From: Paracoccaceae bacterium
GTDB lineage: Bacteria > Pseudomonadota > Alphaproteobacteria > Rhodobacterales > Rhodobacteraceae
Direction of reading: 5' to 3'
DNA length: 33,921 nucleotides
Assembly (NCBI GenBank): GCA_003512825.1
Contig: DOOI01000196.1
Span: forward strand, 29,751-63,671
The notes beneath the pieces were generated by a model. It was given only the letters and a program-made list of their open reading frames with translations, made no database searches and was not told the origin of the DNA. The translations under genes were made by a program, and so were the position numbers. Shown piece by piece: positions 8,702 through 17,615 of the stretch. How positions within the stretch are numbered: position 1 is the first letter of the stretch; the number at the start of each line of letters is the position of its first letter.

Positions 8702-9697
8702 ATGAACGCAGCAGTTCCAATGGCAGAAATCTGGCGGGGACCGTTCTTGGAGAGCGTTCATTTGGGTCACGCCGTGATTTGTGGGGCCGATGGAGAGATC
8801 GTGCAGGCATGGGGCGATCCGACAGTGGTGGTGATGCCGCGCTCGTCGTCGAAGATGTTACAAGCGCTGCCATTGATCGAAAGCGGGGCAGCGGATGCAC
8901 ATGGATTGACCACTGAGCAACTGGCGCTGTCTTGTGCCAGTCATCAGGGGGCGGCGATCCACACGGACCGGGTCAACGCGTGGTTGGGAAATCTGGGACT
9001 GTCGGATAGTGACTTTCGGTGTGGACCGCAGGAGCCCTCGGATCGCCCGACGATGGAGGCGCTGATCCGGGCGGGGGAAAAGCCCTGTCAGGTACATAAC
9101 AACTGTTCTGGCAAACATGCCGGGTTTCTTACTTTGACGCGGCATCTGAAGGCAGGGCCGGATTACGTGACCCCGGATCATGCGGTGCAGAAGGCATGTT
9201 TGGAAGCGTTTGAGAGCGTGACTGGCGAAAGCTCGCCCGGGTTTGGCATTGATGGCTGTTCGGCTCCGAACTTTGCCACGACGCTACATGGAATGGCGCG
9301 CGCGATGGCCTTTTTTGCAGCAGCGGAAGAGGGATCAGGTGTGCGTGCGTCGGCTGCGGCGCGTTTGGCTAAAGCGATGCGGCTTCATCCTGAATTGGTG
9401 GCGGGCGAAGGGCGGGCTTGCACCGAGTTGATGCGGGCGATGGAGGGGCGCGTCGCGTTGAAGACCGGAGCAGAGGCGTTTTTCATTGCGATCATCCCCG
9501 AGAAGAAACTGGGTGTTGCGCTGAAAGTCGTTGATGGTGGCACGCGGGGCGCGGAGGCGGCGATTACGGCGATCTTGGTTCAGCTTGGTTTGCTGGATGC
9601 GGCGCATCCCGCCGCGCGCAAACGCCTGAACGCGCCCATTCGCAATTGGAACGGTATAGAGACCGGGATGATCCGACCCGGCGCCGCATTTCGCTAA
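8702..9697 (+). CDS. L-asparaginase, Rhizobium etli type (class 3)
   Basis: This 331-residue enzyme is predicted to hydrolyse L-asparagine to aspartate and ammonia. It belongs to the thermolabile asparaginase II family of R. etli, unrelated to the E. coli enzymes. The motifs RSSSKML (Ser48, Lys51), Ser80, and HNNCSGKHAGF (Cys135, Lys138) fall at the same numbers I recall for the R. etli ReAV active site, and DGCSAPNF gives a candidate zinc-ligand Cys186. No signal peptide is present, so it is cytoplasmic. ATG 8702 is preceded by AAGGGGAAAAGGG. It converges on the Hint operon with only four bases between the stop codons. Confidence 0.9.
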   Translation: MNAAVPMAEIWRGPFLESVHLGHAVICGADGEIVQAWGDPTVVVMPRSSSKMLQALPLIESGAADAHGLTTEQLALSCASHQGAAIHTDRVNAWLGNLGLSDSDFRCGPQEPSDRPTMEALIRAGEKPCQVHNNCSGKHAGFLTLTRHLKAGPDYVTPDHAVQKACLEAFESVTGESSPGFGIDGCSAPNFATTLHGMARAMAFFAAAEEGSGVRASAAARLAKAMRLHPELVAGEGRACTELMRAMEGRVALKTGAEAFFIAIIPEKKLGVALKVVDGGTRGAEAAITAILVQLGLLDAAHPAARKRLNAPIRNWNGIETGMIRPGAAFR

Positions 9698-9701
9698 GGC
9701 G

Positions 9702-10802
9702 CTAGGCGGCGCGGCGATGGGCGAGGGTGATTGCCTCGAACTGGCGCAGCACGAGGTGGCTTGGGTTGGCGTGTTCGGGCAGCTTTGCCCGATCAATGCC
9801 AGAAAGCAGACTATGGGTCAGAAGCTCGGGTTTGCGGCGGATGCGACCAAGGAACAGGCTTTCCATTTGCGTGCCTGAGATATGGATTGCCTCATGCGCG
9901 GGCAGGACGATCTGGGCCCATGTCACGGTTGGACTGCCGGCGGCTTGAATTGCGGCGACGCCATTGATGAGGTGGCGGGCGGGCACCAGCACTTCTTCTT
10001 CACCGAAAAGATATTCCACATCAGAGCCGCCGATGACGAGCCGCTGATTGGGAGCCACGAGGATGTCTTCGCGCAGACCGAAATAGGGTGCGCGCAGCAG
10101 CACGGGGGCGAAACGCCCCAAGGCCGGCACGGTGCGGCGCAGCAATGCGAGGATCGGCACAAGGCGACCCGATGCGGCGCGCACCTTGTCGCCGACCTTT
10201 AGACGGCCAGCGGCAACACAACCCGTTTCGGTGAGCACATGGGCATGAAGAGAGAGGCTAGGCTGAGGGCCAACAGGCTCTATTTCGTCGGAAAGTGCGA
10301 TAAATGTGGTTTCGGGATCCATGGTGCGGTGACGGGCGTCGGAGAAGACGGCGCGCAGGTCCGAGAGCAGGAAGGGCGGTGGAGCAGTAACTGGAACGAT
10401 CAGGGTTTGCGGCGCGCCGACAACTTCGAGAGATAGGGTGCCTAAGAGGGCGGGGGCGTCCCAGCTATAGCTGATGCGGACGGTTTCATCATGAGTGTCG
10501 CTGAGGTGGGTGAGCGTGGAATGCAGCACGCGACCCGCTTGCTCGATGACCAAAACGATGCCGCGACCGTGCAAGGCGCGCAGCACAAAAGAGGTTTCCC
10601 ATGCGCCGTGCCGTTTGAAAGCAAGAAGCGTGATAGGACGGTTTTCGGAGGGGAGCACCGCTTCGATCATCAATGTGCCATGCGAGAGCAGCGCGCCCGG
10701 TGCATCGGCATCTGCAAGAAGGCGCGAGCGACCTGCATCGCTGCCGAGCCCCGTGGGGCTGAAGCGGGAATCGTCACGTGTGGAAATACCTACCCATGCC
10801 AT
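9702..10802 (-). CDS. Hint-domain protein with degenerate catalytic residues
   Basis: This 366-residue protein has an N-terminal region (about 1-175) of unknown fold. It is followed by a Hint-like domain (about 182-320) that aligns with the domain in the gene upstream: GRLKVGDKV matches TLTPGDLV, LVAPNQRLV matches LLLSPLHRV, and MESLFLG matches TESFLPG. At the first position the usual Cys is replaced, apparently by Ser182, and the block-B His is replaced by Gln253. Self-cleavage is therefore doubtful. It starts two bases after the stop codon of the upstream gene, so the two are almost certainly one operon with coupled translation. The protein lacks a signal peptide. Its function is unknown; a partner or modified substrate of the upstream protein is an inference. 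Confidence 0.8.
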   Translation of the reverse strand: MAWVGISTRDDSRFSPTGLGSDAGRSRLLADADAPGALLSHGTLMIEAVLPSENRPITLLAFKRHGAWETSFVLRALHGRGIVLVIEQAGRVLHSTLTHLSDTHDETVRISYSWDAPALLGTLSLEVVGAPQTLIVPVTAPPPFLLSDLRAVFSDARHRTMDPETTFIALSDEIEPVGPQPSLSLHAHVLTETGCVAAGRLKVGDKVRAASGRLVPILALLRRTVPALGRFAPVLLRAPYFGLREDILVAPNQRLVIGGSDVEYLFGEEEVLVPARHLINGVAAIQAAGSPTVTWAQIVLPAHEAIHISGTQMESLFLGRIRRKPELLTHSLLSGIDRAKLPEHANPSHLVLRQFEAITLAHRRAA

Positions 10803-10804
10803 AA

Positions 10805-12385
10805 TTATGCGGCCTTTACTGATGCTAGAACCCGCGCCTCGAACCCTTTGAGGGTGCGGCGAGCGGCCGGGCTGTAGCCGTCCCCTGTGGAGGGGTCGAT
10901 TTCGGGGAAGAGGGAACAGATTTCTTCGAGTGCCTCGGCTTCGAAGCTGTCGCGAATTTGGGGGCCGGGCAGGAAGCTTTCGGTTTCGAGACCTTCGGAG
11001 AGCACCACTTGATGGCGGTCGAAGAGGATGTGGACATATTCGACCTCACCGCCTTCGATGCGGCGCACTGAGCGATCGTTCACCAAGTCTTTCGCGGCGA
11101 CAAGCACCTCGGCATCGCCAAAAAGCAGTTCGGCCAGTGCGTCGCGGATCAGCACGCGATGGAGCGGTGAAAGCAGCAAGGCACGGTGATTGCCGAAGGT
11201 GTTGGGAGCGATATGGATCGGAGCAAAATCGCCTTTGGCTGGCACGGAGCGGCGCCCGATCCAGCGCAGAGGCTGCGGGCCGTCGTCTTTGGTAATGACC
11301 AGATCGCCGGGAGTGAGGGTTTCGACTGGGCGCTCGCCGTCGGTGGTGAGGATCATGGTGCCGGCGACAAAGCAGGGCACTTGATTGACTGTGACGAAGG
11401 CTGTGTCTGAGAGGCCGTTGCCGCCGCCTGCGGCAACTTTATAGGTGAAGTTGACGCTTTCGGTATCGCCATCGGTGGCAACGGAGAGGGTGCCATTTGC
11501 ATTGAGGGTGATGACTTGGCCCGTGACCAGCGTGACGCTTGAGCCTGCGGTGACGGCTTGGCCGTTGATATGGGTGATGGTCAGGGTGGAGTTGCCGGGG
11601 CCTGTATCATTGGCCAGGACATTAAGGGTTTGGGTGGAGTTGATGCCCATAGTGATGTCATCGTCATTGGCGATGAGGGCGGTTTGCACCGAGTTGCCTG
11701 CGATCAGAACTGTGGAGTCATAGCTCGAGTCATTCACATCGGCGATGCCGATCCGGAAGGTGTTTACCTGCCCCGGCACCACCGTCATTTTCAGCGTCAT
11801 AGTGACGGTGAAGCCGTCCATTTCGGTGTTGAACTGGTCTTGGGTGTTGTCGATAAAGAGGCTTTGATTGTTGCTGTTGTTGAGGTTGCTTGGGTCGACA
11901 TCCCCGTCGCCGATGGCCAGATCAACTTGTGCGCCGTTCACCCAGACGCCGACGAAATCCTGATAAATGCCGTTGGTGTATTCAGGGTATTCCTCGGATG
12001 CGAAGACGAATTGCATCGTCATCACATTGCCTGTCGGGATGAAGTCGACCGTCAGGTAGGAGGCGTCATAGGTAAAGGCGCCTGCGGCTTGGTTGAACTG
12101 GGAGTTGCCGTTTTGGCCCGTGGTATTGGTGGAGGTTCCAGTGGACTGGTTGGACTGACCGAAGCTGTTGGTGAAGTCACGGGCATAGCCTGTAGAGAGG
12201 ATCACACCTGTATCGCCGGGCACGACACCGGGGGCGGTGGCGAGACCATTGGAATAGGTAGCTGATGAGAGATTGTCGCCAGTATAGCTGGCGTTAACAA
12301 CAGTGACACCGCTGCCAAAGATTTCATTAGCCATCACCAACGCTGATGCATTGGAATTGATTGGAAGTTCAGATGCCGTAACCAT
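10805..12385 (-). CDS. choice-of-anchor L / Ig-like / Hint domain protein
   Basis: This 526-residue protein has three parts. Residues about 20-235 look like a choice-of-anchor L domain (GVILSTGYARDF, FVFASEEYPEY, DFVGVWVNG). Residues 238-333 form an Ig- or cadherin-like repeat (NVLANDTGPGNSTLTI). Residues 336-475 are a Hint domain with Cys338 (PCFVAGTMILTTDG) and His409 (LLLSPLHRV), so it looks active. This layout fits an exported surface protein that could be cleaved or anchored through its Hint domain. There is no classical signal peptide, so type I or another route is likely. ATG 12385 has AGGAC just upstream. It is the first gene of a two-gene operon with the degenerate Hint protein. Confidence 0.88.
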   Translation of the reverse strand: MVTASELPINSNASALVMANEIFGSGVTVVNASYTGDNLSSATYSNGLATAPGVVPGDTGVILSTGYARDFTNSFGQSNQSTGTSTNTTGQNGNSQFNQAAGAFTYDASYLTVDFIPTGNVMTMQFVFASEEYPEYTNGIYQDFVGVWVNGAQVDLAIGDGDVDPSNLNNSNNQSLFIDNTQDQFNTEMDGFTVTMTLKMTVVPGQVNTFRIGIADVNDSSYDSTVLIAGNSVQTALIANDDDITMGINSTQTLNVLANDTGPGNSTLTITHINGQAVTAGSSVTLVTGQVITLNANGTLSVATDGDTESVNFTYKVAAGGGNGLSDTAFVTVNQVPCFVAGTMILTTDGERPVETLTPGDLVITKDDGPQPLRWIGRRSVPAKGDFAPIHIAPNTFGNHRALLLSPLHRVLIRDALAELLFGDAEVLVAAKDLVNDRSVRRIEGGEVEYVHILFDRHQVVLSEGLETESFLPGPQIRDSFEAEALEEICSLFPEIDPSTGDGYSPAARRTLKGFEARVLASVKAA

Positions 12386-12692
12386 GTCCTAGCCCCAAAT
12401 CAGGAGCCCGGGATAGGCGATGATCAGCCAACATTTTCGTCGCGGAGGTATGCCCCCGTCGCCGCGTTTTTCTAACTCTTAACTGCTCGTTCAGTTCGAC
12501 GTTGCGAACCGGCTGCTCACGCCCTGCCTCGGGTCATATTATTACCAAAAGGTTAACAACATATCCGAAAAGATGTTAAGGAGCGCGTTGGTATTTGTTC
12601 CGGCTCTGCCATAATAATGCGACCTTTCGGCCACATTTGCACCCTCCTGCGTTCCGCTGTAGCCCTTGATCGAGAGGTTTATGGAGGGTCCT
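12386..12692. other. divergent intergenic region upstream of dapE
   Basis: About 300 bases separate the Hint operon and dapE. An AT-rich segment around 12535-12585 (ATATTATTACCAAAAGGTTAACAAC) could hold promoters in either direction. I found no ORF with a usable start, no RNA gene and no clear terminator; the minus-strand frame across it is a shadow of dapE. Confidence 0.35.
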
Positions 12693-13850
12693 ATGGCCAA
12701 AGATTTCATCCCTGTTGATGCGGCAGAACTGACGCGGACGTTGATCCGCTGCCCCTCTGTGACACCGGAAGAGGGTGGCGCATTGGTGGCGTTGGAAGCG
12801 CTTTTGTCAGGGGCGGGATTTGACTGTGCGCGGGTTGATCGCAACGGCACTTCCAACCTCTATGCCCGGTGGGGCGCCAAAGGGCATGCAAAGACATTCG
12901 GGTTTAACGGTCATACGGATGTGGTGCCGGTGGGCGATGCTGCGGCATGGTCGGTGGACCCGTTTGGTGCAGAATTGCGCGAAGGGATGATTTGGGGTCG
13001 GGGCGCGACGGATATGAAATCGGGGGTCGCGGCCTTTGCCGCTGCTGCGGTGGATTTTGTGCAGGCCTCGCCGCCTGAGGGCGCGGTTGTCTTGGCCATC
13101 ACGGGAGATGAGGAAGGCGATGCGACCGACGGCACGGTGGCGTTGCTGGATTGGATGACGGCCCAAGGCGAGCAGATGAGCCTGTGCATTGTCGGCGAGC
13201 CGACCTGCCCTGCCACATTGGGCGATATGATGAAGATCGGGCGGCGCGGTTCGATGACGGCGCATTTTGTTGTCAAAGGTGTGCAGGGTCATTCTGCTTA
13301 TCCGCACCGTGCCAAGAATCCCTTGCCTGCCATGGCGCGGCTCATGGATCGGTTAGCCAGCCACACGTTAGATGAGGGCACGGATCACTTCGATGCCTCT
13401 ACATTGGCCGTGGTGACGATTGATACCGGAAATGCGGCGTCGAATGTGATTCCGGCGCAATGCCGTGGCACGGTGAATATTCGTTTTAACGATCTGCATT
13501 CTGGTGCTTCTTTGCAGGCTTGGCTGCGGGATGAAGCGGACCGGGTGGCGGGCGAATATGATGTGAGTGTGGAGATGTCGGTGAAGATCTCGGGAGAGAG
13601 CTTTTTGACGCCGCCGGGCCCATTGTCTGCTCTTGTCGCCAAGGCTGTCGAGGCGGAAACGGGGTTGAGCCCAGTGATGTCGACGACGGGTGGCACGTCG
13701 GATGCGCGGTTCGTCAAATCGCATTGTCCGGTCGTGGAATTCGGTTTGGTTGGCAATTTTATGCATCAGGTGGATGAGCGGGTTCCAGTAGCGGAAGTGC
13801 ATGCTTTGAAAGCGATCTATGGCCGGATGTTGCGCGATTACTTCGCCTGA
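12693..13850 (+). CDS. dapE: succinyl-diaminopimelate desuccinylase
   Basis: DapE is a cytoplasmic di-zinc M20 peptidase-family enzyme that removes succinate from N-succinyl-L,L-diaminopimelate in lysine and cell-wall synthesis. The 385-residue length is normal. Metal and catalytic residues are visible: His74 and Asp76 in GHTDVVP, Asp107 in GATDMKSG, Glu140 and Glu141 in GDEEGDA, and the C-terminal [11 protein letters not shown] and NFMHQVDE with its His ligand. ATG 12693 is preceded by GGAGGG at good spacing; the frame extends 9 codons further to 12666 without an RBS. The next gene overlaps its 3' end by about 30 bases, so the two are probably cotranscribed. Confidence 0.97.
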   Translation: MAKDFIPVDAAELTRTLIRCPSVTPEEGGALVALEALLSGAGFDCARVDRNGTSNLYARWGAKGHAKTFGFNGHTDVVPVGDAAAWSVDPFGAELREGMIWGRGATDMKSGVAAFAAAAVDFVQASPPEGAVVLAITGDEEGDATDGTVALLDWMTAQGEQMSLCIVGEPTCPATLGDMMKIGRRGSMTAHFVVKGVQGHSAYPHRAKNPLPAMARLMDRLASHTLDEGTDHFDASTLAVVTIDTGNAASNVIPAQCRGTVNIRFNDLHSGASLQAWLRDEADRVAGEYDVSVEMSVKISGESFLTPPGPLSALVAKAVEAETGLSPVMSTTGGTSDARFVKSHCPVVEFGLVGNFMHQVDERVPVAEVHALKAIYGRMLRDYFA

Positions 13851-14457
13851 TCCACGGTATCGCTGCCGTTTGGTGGTGATGGTGAAGCTGCCCCGACCGG
13901 GGCGGGTAAAGACGCGTCTGGCGAAAGGGATCGGCGCGGTGCGCGCGACTTGGTGGATGCGTTGGCAGTTGCGGCACTTACGGCGCTTGATAGATCCACG
14001 CTGGGAATTGGTGCTGGCGGTTGCGCCGGATGTGGCGGTGGGCGCGCCGGAGTTTTTGCGTGCAGTGCCGCGGGTGGCGCAGGGCGCGGGGGATCTGGGC
14101 GATCGGATGGCGCGGATTTTCCGGCAGTTGCCGCCCGGCCCAGTGTGCATAATTGGTGCAGATATTCCCGACATCTCGCGGGCACATGTCGCGCGGGCTT
14201 TCACGGCACTTGGGCAGTCCGAGGCGGTGTTCGGTCCTGCGTCCGATGGGGGATATTGGCTGGTGGGGATGCGCCGTGTGCGCGGCGTTCCGGCTAATCT
14301 TTTCTCTGGTGTGACTTGGTCGAGCCCGCAGACATTGGCCCAAAGCATCGCAAGTTTGCGGGGGCGCTCGGTACACTTGGTCGATCAACTGGATGACGTT
14401 GATGACGTGGCCGACCTTCAGGCCATTGCCGGGCGGCGGGCAGTGCGGGCGCGGTAG
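13819..14457 (+). CDS. TIGR04282/DUF2064 GT-A-fold protein
   Basis: A protein of about 212 residues with a nucleotidyl/glycosyltransferase GT-A fold. The signature is [19 protein letters not shown] near the N-terminus, then CIIGADIPD (the metal- and nucleotide-site Asp region) and [13 protein letters not shown]. Relatives are annotated as arsenosugar biosynthesis glycosyltransferases or as DUF2064; no activity is certain here. The start is unclear: ATG 13819 lies inside dapE and gives a 20-residue leader before the conserved part, and a TTG or GTG near 13870 would also work. It converges with the MFS transporter gene and overlaps its 3' end by 40 bases. Confidence 0.8.
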   Translation: MAGCCAITSPDPRYRCRLVVMVKLPRPGRVKTRLAKGIGAVRATWWMRWQLRHLRRLIDPRWELVLAVAPDVAVGAPEFLRAVPRVAQGAGDLGDRMARIFRQLPPGPVCIIGADIPDISRAHVARAFTALGQSEAVFGPASDGGYWLVGMRRVRGVPANLFSGVTWSSPQTLAQSIASLRGRSVHLVDQLDDVDDVADLQAIAGRRAVRAR

Positions 14458-15632
14458 ATCAACAAGACCACGATCCCGATGTTGAGCACATTCCATCCGA
14501 TGCCATTGAGGAAGGCCCAGAGGTAGCTGCCGGTTTGATCGTAGATCCAGCCGGACATCCACCCGCCCAAGGCCATGCCGAGGATTGTTGCCATCATGAC
14601 GAAGCCCACGCGCGCGCCTGCCTCGCGGGCGGGAAGATATTCGCGCACAATCACGGCATAGCTAGGCACGATACCGCCCTGACTGAGGCCGAAAATGGCA
14701 GAGACGACGTAGAGCGGCACCAGCCCATCAAAGGGCAGGTAGAGCATCAGGCCAATGGTTTGCAGGGTGGAGCCAATAAGAAGCGTGGTCACCCCGCCCA
14801 AACGATCGGCAAGAAGGCCCGAAACAAGCCGTGAAATGACCCCACCAAAGAGCATGACCGAGAGCATTTCTGCGCCTACGGCCGGGCCGAACCCAAGGTC
14901 GGCACAGTAAGCGACGATATGGACCTGTGGCATTGACATGGCCACACAGCAGGCGATGCCTGCGATGCCAAGAAGCCATGTGAGTTGGGTCGGGGTGAAA
15001 CCTGAGGTTCTGACGCGCGCGGCAGAGACGGCGTCGGCATGGGCTTGTGCCGCGAGCGGTACGCGGCGGCGCAGCAAGAGCGACAGGGGGAGCACCGTGA
15101 CGAGGACGATGACGGCGAGGGCGAGGTAAGCATCGCGCCAATCGCCAGTGGAGATCATGCCCTTGAGTGCCATGGGCCAGATCGTGCCGGAGAGGTAGTT
15201 GCCGCATGCGGCGATGGCCACCGCAATGCCCCGGCGTTTGAGGAACCATTGCGAAATGTCAGCGATCAAAGGACCGAAGCTGGCGGCGGTGCCGAGACCT
15301 GCGAGAAATTGCAAGGCGGTGACAAGTTCAATGTTGGGGGCAAAGGCTGAGCCTACAAAGCCTGCGGCGACAGCGAAAGCTGCGCCCCAGAGGGCCACTG
15401 TGATGCCAAAGCGATCCACGACACGACCGATAAGGAAGTTGCCTAAGGCAAAGCCCAGCATTGTCGCGGTGTAGGGGAGTGAAGCCGCCCCACGTGCGAC
15501 ACCGAAATCCGCCTGCATGCTGGGCATCATCACGATGATGGCCCACATGCCAACATTGCCGACACAGGCAATGAGGAGCGAGAGGCCTAGGCGGCTCCAG
15601 GAGTACCGACTGTCGAGAACGCTGTGATCCAT
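14418..15632 (-). CDS. MFS transporter
   Basis: A 404-residue inner-membrane transporter of the major facilitator superfamily. About 12 hydrophobic segments can be followed, beginning with LGLSLLIACVGNVGMWAII. The cytoplasmic loop between helices 2 and 3 reads GRVVDRFGITVALWG, close to the MFS signature GxxxDRxGxR. A central charged loop is around residues 190-210. The sequence resembles the monocarboxylate / oxalate-formate type group, but the substrate cannot be told. The start at ATG 15632 lacks a strong Shine-Dalgarno. The gene has no functional partner next to it. Confidence 0.85.
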   Translation of the reverse strand: MDHSVLDSRYSWSRLGLSLLIACVGNVGMWAIIVMMPSMQADFGVARGAASLPYTATMLGFALGNFLIGRVVDRFGITVALWGAAFAVAAGFVGSAFAPNIELVTALQFLAGLGTAASFGPLIADISQWFLKRRGIAVAIAACGNYLSGTIWPMALKGMISTGDWRDAYLALAVIVLVTVLPLSLLLRRRVPLAAQAHADAVSAARVRTSGFTPTQLTWLLGIAGIACCVAMSMPQVHIVAYCADLGFGPAVGAEMLSVMLFGGVISRLVSGLLADRLGGVTTLLIGSTLQTIGLMLYLPFDGLVPLYVVSAIFGLSQGGIVPSYAVIVREYLPAREAGARVGFVMMATILGMALGGWMSGWIYDQTGSYLWAFLNGIGWNVLNIGIVVLLIYRARTARRPAMA

Positions 15633-15673
15633 GATGGCACGCTAGCCCCCCGAGGGCGCGGTGAATAGAGCCA

Positions 15674-15952
15674 TTACGAGTTGATCAATTGGGCCAGATA
15701 GCTGCCATATGCGTTTTTCTGATAGCGGGCGGCGATTTCTAGCAGGGCCTCGTCGCTGATCCAGCCTTGTTGCCATGCGATTTCTTCGGGTGACCCGGTT
15801 TGCAGGCCTTGGCGGTCTTCCAGTGTGCGGACAAAATTCCCCGCATCCAGCAAGCTGCCATGGGTCCCCGTGTCGAGCCAGGCATAGCCGCGGCCCATGG
15901 TTTCGACGCTGAGTGCACGCTCGGTAAGAAATTGTTGCAGCAGATCGGCGAT
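15674..15952 (-). pseudogene. rmlA: 3' remnant of glucose-1-phosphate thymidylyltransferase
   Basis: The minus-strand frame ending at TAA 15676-15674 encodes about 92 residues that match the C-terminal third of RmlA/RfbA: MGRGYAWLDTGTHGSLLDAG, then NFVRTLEDRQGLQTGSPEEI and GWISDEALLEIAARYQKNAYG. Family members are about 290 residues and make dTDP-glucose for rhamnose and other surface sugars. Upstream, the frame hits a stop at 15955-15953, and the nucleotide-binding domain, including the N-terminal GGxGTRL motif, is missing. The segment IADLLQQFLTERALSVE just before MGRGY still aligns with the family, so this is a truncated gene and not a short one. It marks a lost polysaccharide locus. Confidence 0.8.
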
Positions 15953-15975
15953 TTAGGCCTCATCTGCCTGATTAA

Positions 15976-16161
15976 TGCACGGCTGGCGATGCAAATCCGC
16001 AGCGCAGAAACGGTGCACGCGTGATCGCCTATGCGGCGATTCGGGGTCTTTTTGCCCGACAGCGGAATAACCTCGAAGCGGGTGAAGCCACGCCTATTGT
16101 GGCCAACACAGATCTAAAACACAACCTATCAGCGTTTGCCGCCATTTATATTGCGGGGTAA
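15976..16161 (+). pseudogene. unidentified ORF tail, probable gene remnant
   Basis: A plus-strand frame open from 15976 to TAA 16159-16161 reads like the C-terminus of a real protein (GARVIAYAAIRGLFARQR, then a Glu/Ala-rich stretch and KHNLSAFAAIYIAG). Codon use is GC3-moderate and the composition is protein-like. It has no good start: GTG 16021 has no clear RBS. I cannot name the family. It sits next to the rmlA remnant in a stretch that otherwise lacks intact genes, so a remnant is more likely than a short functional gene. Confidence 0.3.
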
Positions 16162-16307
16162 GTGGTGCGGCGGGGATTCCAAACCAAGTGGAATGGGCCT
16201 ATCGCCTAGCGGGCACATTGGCGTGTCAAAGGACGATGGAATTGGGTTTTGCTTGATCCAAAGTGATCAGCGGGCCTAATCGGACCTGAAGAGATAAGGA
16301 GATGGGC

Positions 16308-17615
16308 GTGGCGGACCAAGCGGAAATCGTGACGAAAGTTTTTGGCTGGGCCAGTCAGGCGCACGATCTGGCGCTGGAATGGGTGACAAGCCCGGCTGCA
16401 TGGTCAAAATTTGCGATTCTGGTCGGCGCTTTCCTTTTGGCGGTGCTCATCACGCGCAAAGCGAAGCCGATATTGTCGGCGATCCTGACGGTTCAACCAA
16501 AGCAAAACCGAATTGTTGGGCTCGTTAAACGGGCGGGTATGCTGGCGTTGGCGCTGATGCTACCGCTTTTGGCCTATGTCCTTACAGGGATCGGCGAGGG
16601 GGTGACGCGGTCACTTTTTGGCTCGGGAGCGGTGATTGCATTCGGGAAACGGTTTTTCCTGTTTCTCGCCGTGCGGACATTTGTGAAAGACACGCTGAGC
16701 GATCCATTTCTCAAAGCTTTGGGTCGGTTTGTTTTGGTTCCGATCGCAGCCCTTTACGTTTTGGGTATCCTTGATCCGGTGACAGCAAAGTTGGCGGAAA
16801 TTCAGATAAATCTGGGAAATATCTCGTTTTCGCTATTGTCGCTTATCCGTGGCGGTATTTCGGCGGCATTGCTGTTTTGGCTTGGGCGCTGGTCGAACCA
16901 CCGCACCGAAGAGGCAATCCGCGCGCAGGCGGAACTGCGGCCCGCAACGCGGGAGTTGGCGACCAAGGCCGCTCAAGTGATGATTTTCGGCACTGCATTC
17001 CTGCTTTTGATGTCGATCATGGGGATCGACCTGACGGCGATCGCGGTGCTTGGCGGTGCGCTGGGCGTTGGGATCGGGCTTGGCTTGCAGCAAATTGCAG
17101 CGAATTTTGTCTCGGGGATTATCCTGCTCTTGGAGGGGCAAACGACGGTGGGGGATTACGTCGAACTGGATGGTGGTGAGAAGGGGACTATCGTCAAGAT
17201 GACGGCGCGCGCTTGTGTGCTGGAGACCTTTGACGGGAAATGGATTGTCGTGCCGAACGATCACTTCATCACGAGCCGGGTGGTGAACTATTCCGATCAA
17301 GGCAGCGCGAACCGCTATGAGGCGTTATTCTCGGTGTCCTATGAAACGGATCTGAATACAGTGCCAGAGCTGATCGAGCGGGCTGTGGCCGCCTTGCCGT
17401 TTGTGCTTAAAGCCCCGGAAGGGCCTGATTGTGAATTGCGAGCATTTGGCGAGAGTGGTGTCGATTTTGCGGTGGAATACTGGGTGAACGGTATTGACGA
17501 CGGCAAGAACAAGTATGGGTCGCAAGTGCTGTTTGCCGTGTGGAACGCGCTCAAAGAGGCGGAGATAGAAGTGCCTTATCCGCATCGGGTGGTCGAGTTG
17601 CGGCAGGCCAAATGA
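16308..17615 (+). CDS. MscS-family mechanosensitive ion channel
   Basis: An inner-membrane channel of 435 residues that releases solutes on hypo-osmotic shock. Hydrophobic segments near the N-terminus are followed by the pore-lining helix and beta domain, with the MscS signature ALGVGIGLGLQQIAANFVSG and then VGDYVELDGGEKGTIVKM. The C-terminal vestibule domain follows (VVPNDHFITSRVVNYS). The extra N-terminal helices make it larger than E. coli MscS (286 residues). For the start, AAGGAG lies at 16296-16301, directly touching ATG 16302 but six bases before GTG 16308, so I prefer GTG. The stop overlaps the start of the flavoprotein gene (ATGA), indicating an operon. Confidence 0.92.
   Translation: MADQAEIVTKVFGWASQAHDLALEWVTSPAAWSKFAILVGAFLLAVLITRKAKPILSAILTVQPKQNRIVGLVKRAGMLALALMLPLLAYVLTGIGEGVTRSLFGSGAVIAFGKRFFLFLAVRTFVKDTLSDPFLKALGRFVLVPIAALYVLGILDPVTAKLAEIQINLGNISFSLLSLIRGGISAALLFWLGRWSNHRTEEAIRAQAELRPATRELATKAAQVMIFGTAFLLLMSIMGIDLTAIAVLGGALGVGIGLGLQQIAANFVSGIILLLEGQTTVGDYVELDGGEKGTIVKMTARACVLETFDGKWIVVPNDHFITSRVVNYSDQGSANRYEALFSVSYETDLNTVPELIERAVAALPFVLKAPEGPDCELRAFGESGVDFAVEYWVNGIDDGKNKYGSQVLFAVWNALKEAEIEVPYPHRVVELRQAK

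Noticed and set aside
13368..14348. 326-codon minus-strand frame across dapE and DUF2064
   Set aside because: It is antisense to two recognisable genes, with Arg/Pro/Thr-rich low-complexity sequence.
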